Shown here: positions 62,001 to 64,000 of the stretch, piece by piece
How positions within the stretch are numbered: the stretch's first letter is position 1
Layout of the letters: each line of letters starts with the position of its first letter
Assembly: GCA_947044365.1 (NCBI GenBank)
Contig: OX345636.1
Coordinates: forward strand, 12,171,309-12,235,308
From: Petrosia ficiformis
Lineage: Eukaryota > Porifera > Demospongiae > Haplosclerida > Petrosiidae
Direction of reading: 5' to 3'
DNA: 64,000 nucleotides
The notes under the pieces: generated by a model
What the model was told of the DNA's origin: nothing
The model's database searches: none
What the model saw: only the letters and a program-made list of their open reading frames with translations
Program-made: the position numbers and the translations under genes

Positions 62001-64000
62001 GTATTCACCATGCACTCAAACCAGTTTCTGACCGAACAGACATTCTCTCAGGAGAGAAGTACATGTACATGTACTGTATATCACAGTATCAGCCATATTT
62101 CCAATCTTGAGTCTAACAGAGAAGACACTACTCAAAGTCAGTGAAACAGATACATAATTGACGAAAGACATTAAACAACGCATGATACATGTAACTGATC
62201 TTTCAAGCCGCTATACTGATCCACGTTTCAAGTCTAAGTACATGAGCATATCAAACAGTTAAGATAAACCTTGAGATTGTTGCAAGTGAAATTAATTGTT
62301 CTGACACTGACAACAGTGGCTCAGTAACTACAGATTAGGGCTGGAACGGATACCCAGTTATCTGGATAATTATCCATTTAATTAAGCATCTGGATCAATT
62401 TCTTTGTAGGAGGTGGATTATCTGCATCTGTAGTACAGATAATCCACCTCCTCCAAAAAAAATAAACTCGGATACCTTATTTATGTAGGAGGTGGATTAT
62501 CTGCATCTGTAGTACAGATAATCCACCTCCTCCAAAAAAAATAAACTCGGATACCTTATTTAAAAACCCTGAGCAAGATCAAGAAGAACAAACAACTGTG
62601 CTATCTATAGAACAGAAGCTCAACAAAGAACTAGAGAACTTTGAAGAAAACCCATTATCAAGGTGGAAAATCCTCTCAGGAACTTACCCAATATTATCTG
62701 TAGTAGTGAAAAAATATCTGTGTGTCTGTGCAACAAGTTCAGCATCTGTCTTGAACCAGATAAGATTGAACTACATGTACTTACCTTCCTTGCTACAAAC
62801 GTATACAATGTAACTGATTCAAACTAACAAGTGCTCACTTATTTACTTTCTATAATGATCACTTATTAAAAATAATTTGATTACAATGTAAATTTTACCT
62901 ATTCAGTTACATGTACATTGTACATGTACATGTACATGTAAGTTCTTTCTAATAATAATCACTTAAATCACAATTCAACAATATTTAGGAGGGGAAGAGG
63001 TTATGGATGAAAGGGGACATTGCAACCCACCCCCCCCCCTGGATTTGTCTGCCAATATGATAACCCTGTATGTCACCCCTCCTGGTATTATAATATTAAT
63101 AGTAAGGTACATGTATTACAATATTAGGGAATACCGTGCAGCCCTATGTTATATAATAAAACTTTGTAGCATGCTACATGTACATCGTACATGTATGTTC
63201 AAATGTTATGGTGGATTTAAGGCCAGCATATCTAAAATTCTAGTTTATTAGTACATGTACATGTACATTGATAAACCTATATGTAACTTGAAGCTACATG
63301 TACATGTACATGTAGGGTGGAACAGATACTAGGCTATCTGGATAATTATCCGTCTTGCTTCATGTTACCAGCTTTTTAGGCTTATAGAGTGCAGAATGAT
63401 CTAAAGAATGCTGCTTGTATAAACATCTATTGCAGTTCATTAGAGCAAAAGGCTGAGGTCATTTTTAAAGTAATTATCCATTAATATTGTCAGCATGTAC
63501 ATGTGTACATGTACCTGTATAACGATCGATGCTGCAGTCTAATGATCCTAATTAGTGTACTACCACAGTGTTAAACTTTATTACTTACTTTACAAATACG
63601 CCAAATAATGATCCTTTACATTAAAAGAAAAGATATTGCTTCATAAATTACATGTATCAATAGTCTGTCACATTACATGTACACTGTACATGTATGTGTG
63701 TGGTCATATACACACATACATGTACATTTGTATAATATATAATGTACAATGTACCTCTTTCCTTTTCAGCTAATGCCTCAGCCTTTGCTCTCTCCCTGTC
63801 TCGATATTTCTGCCAAGCTACACGGAGTTCAACTCTCTCTAACATCTACAAAACATAAATGCATGTATATTTTACATAATCTCTATACACACAAGATCCA
63901 AATACATTGTACATGTACATGTACATATACTACATGTACATTGTATATACATGTGTAAATATGTATGTATAATTAATTAAGTATGAATAGTACTTACTTT
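46924..64000 (-). CDS. SF3A1: Splicing factor 3A subunit 1, 3' thirteen exons
   Basis: SF3A1 is part of the SF3a complex of U2 snRNP and acts in the nucleus during branch-site recognition. Minus-strand exons in transcript order: 63755-63845, 60775-60846, 60214-60290, 59170-59356, 58700-58807, 57646-57812, 56093-56232, 54838-54970, 53834-53893, 53308-53502, 52058-52159, 47687-47758, 46924-47025 (stop 46924-46926); a donor at 63996-63997 shows one more exon just entering at the right edge. The 1,506 nt stay in frame (501 residues). Landmarks shared with the human protein include QYAQIDWHDF, acidic EIEMEVEE, SPITGERVPSDKLEEHM, RTDIFGVEETMIG, VQWDGHA, a proline-rich linker, SEDTLIPEQEF and a terminal ubiquitin-like fold ending LKERGGRKR. 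The N-terminal SURP domains lie outside the window. Confidence 0.95.
48757..48960. repeat. GGCCAATGGTGCGCCATATG dispersed repeat
   Basis: About 200 bp with AAATTGGCTCAAAAATGGTT at one end and GCGCCATATGAGCTTATTAA at the other. Further copies at 1636-1717 (partial), 8665-8860 (inverted), 56925-57127 and 59385-59602. Confidence 0.65.
48996..49459. mobile_element. hAT-type element with a BED zinc-finger relic
   Basis: Ends TAGTGCTGCACGGTAT and, inverted, TAGTGCTGCACGATAT. Flanking octamers ATGTGTAG and GTGTGTAG match at 7 of 8. Inside, at about 49139-49260 on +, an ATG frame with LVSKKKQHNCS continues, after a frame change, as VWRHFGFEQNN, the start of a BED-finger hAT transposase. It is therefore an internally deleted derivative of an autonomous element. 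Confidence 0.75.
49686..50489 (+). pseudogene. Broken coiled-coil / BEN-domain gene nested antisense in an SF3A1 intron
   Basis: After an acceptor-like tttattttag, the sequence encodes a coiled coil (VSKLAKELHDVKECYKEL and on to about 49812). A Pro/Tyr/Ser linker with a repeated PDETYPxQPS motif follows. Then come BEN-like pieces: HELLRGNFEVAL, KLSPQRVERIYAAVF and DAWTECVKAIDKSNRRL, ending at a TGA at 50487-50489. The pieces lie in at least three frames and there is a stop in the linker, so the gene looks dead, unless small introns or errors explain it. BEN domains mediate DNA or protein contacts in chromatin factors and in some transposon and viral proteins. Assignment is by motif only. Confidence 0.5.
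50702..51150 (-). pseudogene. Tc1/IS630-like transposase relic, N-terminal half
   Basis: Minus strand shows a helix-turn-helix region (KFKKTGYIKDQHRAPKP), then LSLSTVRQACEGLGW, EANKEKQLKW and a degraded first-catalytic-Asp region (FLDVISTDKSSVE). These match, in order, Tc1/mariner transposases of the type seen in invertebrates. It stops before the second catalytic block. No terminal repeats are assigned to it. Confidence 0.7.
51327..51572. mobile_element. Compound foldback element, copy 2, in an SF3A1 intron
   Basis: Same two hairpin blocks as 37903-38220 but in the opposite order, with outer ends GTAGTATGATGG and CATACTAC. Several inner hairpins (AGGTCCTATATT type) remain complementary. Confidence 0.75.
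52210..52490. repeat. ATGACCTC-ended dispersed repeat, copy 5
   Basis: Contains AATCCACAACTTCGTTATTG and TTGAGGTCATCATGAATGTG as in copy 3. Lies immediately upstream (in transcript order) of the SF3A1 exon at 52058-52159. Confidence 0.6.
52677..53043. mobile_element. hAT-type MITE, 367 bp, perfect 8-bp target duplication
   Basis: Terminal repeats TAGGGCTGAAACGAATA and, inverted, TAGGGCTGCAACGAATA. Flanks 52669-52676 and 53044-53051 are both ATTCTACA. It lies in the SF3A1 intron 52160-53307. The perfect duplication suggests a fairly recent insertion. Confidence 0.85.
53899..53962. repeat. (TG)n microsatellite beside an SF3A1 acceptor
   Basis: GT/TG alternation with interruptions. On the transcript strand it is (CA)n and lies a few bases before the acceptor of exon 53834-53893. 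Confidence 0.85.
54375..54412. repeat. (ACATGT)n palindromic hexamer array, representative
   Basis: Tandem TACATGTACATG sequence. Comparable short arrays occur throughout the SF3A1 introns (for example 56239-56260, 60347-60377, 60742-60766, 62909-62940, 63296-63315) and much less often left of 47500. Confidence 0.8.
55122..55506. repeat. Internal copy of the 57872 element without its ends
   Basis: Closely matches 57970-58360 (ctttgcgcatgcgcat start, then cgccttgctgctttcttg, then ctcataaaatacgagagtta), but lacks the terminal repeats. It lies in the SF3A1 intron 54971-56092. Confidence 0.75.
55626..56040. mobile_element. 420-bp MITE family, copy B, inverted (SF3A1 intron)
   Basis: Reverse-complement match to 17198-17618 over nearly its whole length, with the same terminal TCCCTATG.xTGCTTT repeats and internal AT microsatellite. 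Confidence 0.75.
56357..56815 (-). mobile_element. hAT-type relic with AATTAC-rich ends and transposase tail
   Basis: Inverted ends resemble AGACCTTGGTTAAATTACAA and AGACCTGGGTTCAATTACAA. On the minus strand at 56559-56741, a frame reads LPALSASMKRVFSNSGKI, the hAT C-terminal signature. The left part is a simple (AATTAC)n-like repeat. Confidence 0.6.
57224..57591. mobile_element. hAT-like MITE, second copy of the 32443 family
   Basis: Same internal order as 32443-32820 (ctatcacgatagtagttttt near the right end, agacaatgtcaaatgc in the middle). The left end is shortened (TAGCTGGGCGATAGTG). It lies in the SF3A1 intron between exons 57646 and 56232. Confidence 0.7.
57872..58542. mobile_element. 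Tc1/mariner-type MITE, 671 bp, TA duplication
   Basis: Ends of about 45-50 bp begin CAGTAGAGGTCATAAAAAAG on the left and, inverted, CAGTAGAGGACATAAAAAAG on the right, flanked by TA. The interior (57970-58360) is shared with 55122-55506 in the same orientation. Located in the SF3A1 intron 57813-58699. Confidence 0.8.
59036..59066. repeat. (GA)n microsatellite
   Basis: Pure GA run beside a longer purine-rich stretch to 59160. A second GA-rich tract lies at 59858-59906. Confidence 0.85.
59385..59602. repeat. GGCCAATGGTGCGCCATATG dispersed repeat, further copy
   Basis: Same order of blocks as 48757-48960, interrupted by ACATGTACATGTA. Located in the SF3A1 intron 59357-60213. Confidence 0.65.
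61988..62820 (+). pseudogene. hAT transposase relic interrupted by another insertion
   Basis: First part 61988-62260 reads LQSIHHALKPVSDRTDILSG and then, shifted, LTKDIKQRMIHVTDLSSRY and TDPRFKSKY. The second part, 62580-62820, reads the hAT dimerisation region: ENPLSRWKILSGTYPILS then VKKYLCVCATSSAS. Frameshifts and stops are present, and a partial hAT-type MITE (62338-62563) sits between. Located in the SF3A1 intron 60847-63754. Confidence 0.75.
62406..62563. repeat. Tandem duplication of a 79-bp hairpin unit
   Basis: Two near-identical 79-bp units (from 62406 and 62485), each holding GGAGGTGGATTATCTG paired with CAGATAATCCACCTCC and a short loop. It lies within a partial hAT-type MITE. 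Confidence 0.8.

Overview
The window looks like a piece of an early-branching animal genome, most likely a demosponge. This is an inference from style: AT-rich DNA, short exons with canonical GT/AG introns, animal-specific protein families (adhesion GPCR, TRIM-NHL, SF3A1), and introns packed with small inverted-repeat transposons and the palindromic repeat ACATGT. No species is claimed. All gene models were assembled by eye from reading frame, splice sites and family motifs.

Layout. (1) 384-33119, + strand: the 3' portion of a large adhesion G-protein-coupled receptor. I trace 27 exons that join in one uninterrupted frame of 1,224 residues: Ig, a Cys-rich module, a hormone-receptor-like module, SEA-like, EGF/TSP3, a second hormone-receptor-like module, GAIN, GPS, seven membrane helices and a short tail. 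The 5' end lies left of the window. (2) 33629-33812: a decayed copy of the receptor's last exon. (3) 33873-34685, +: an intronless 270-residue CmcI/cephalosporin-hydroxylase-family protein with a SAM-binding motif, a candidate bacterial acquisition. (4) 37686-46373, +: two tandem two-exon TRIM (RING, B-box, coiled coil, filamin, NHL) genes. Between them lies an NHL fragment preceded by a 60-bp minisatellite. (5) 46924-64000, - strand: the 3' 13 exons of SF3A1, a core subunit of the U2 snRNP. Its 5' exons lie right of the window. A broken coiled-coil/BEN gene sits on the opposite strand in its large intron.

Much of the rest is transposon-derived. I see Tc1/mariner-type elements with TA duplications (one nested inside another MITE), hAT-type elements with 8-bp duplications and transposase relics, a Mutator-like element with a 9-bp duplication, foldback elements, tRNA-like SINE heads, a 100-bp intronic satellite and many microsatellites.

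The genes do not form an operon-like unit. The receptor acts at the cell surface, the TRIM-NHL proteins are predicted ubiquitin ligases or RNA/protein-binding scaffolds, and SF3A1 acts in pre-mRNA splicing. The points most worth checking are the receptor's GPS with a coordinated loss of one cysteine pair, the intronless CmcI-like gene, the NHL/minisatellite fusion, and the SF3A1 acceptors built from repeats rather than pyrimidine tracts.
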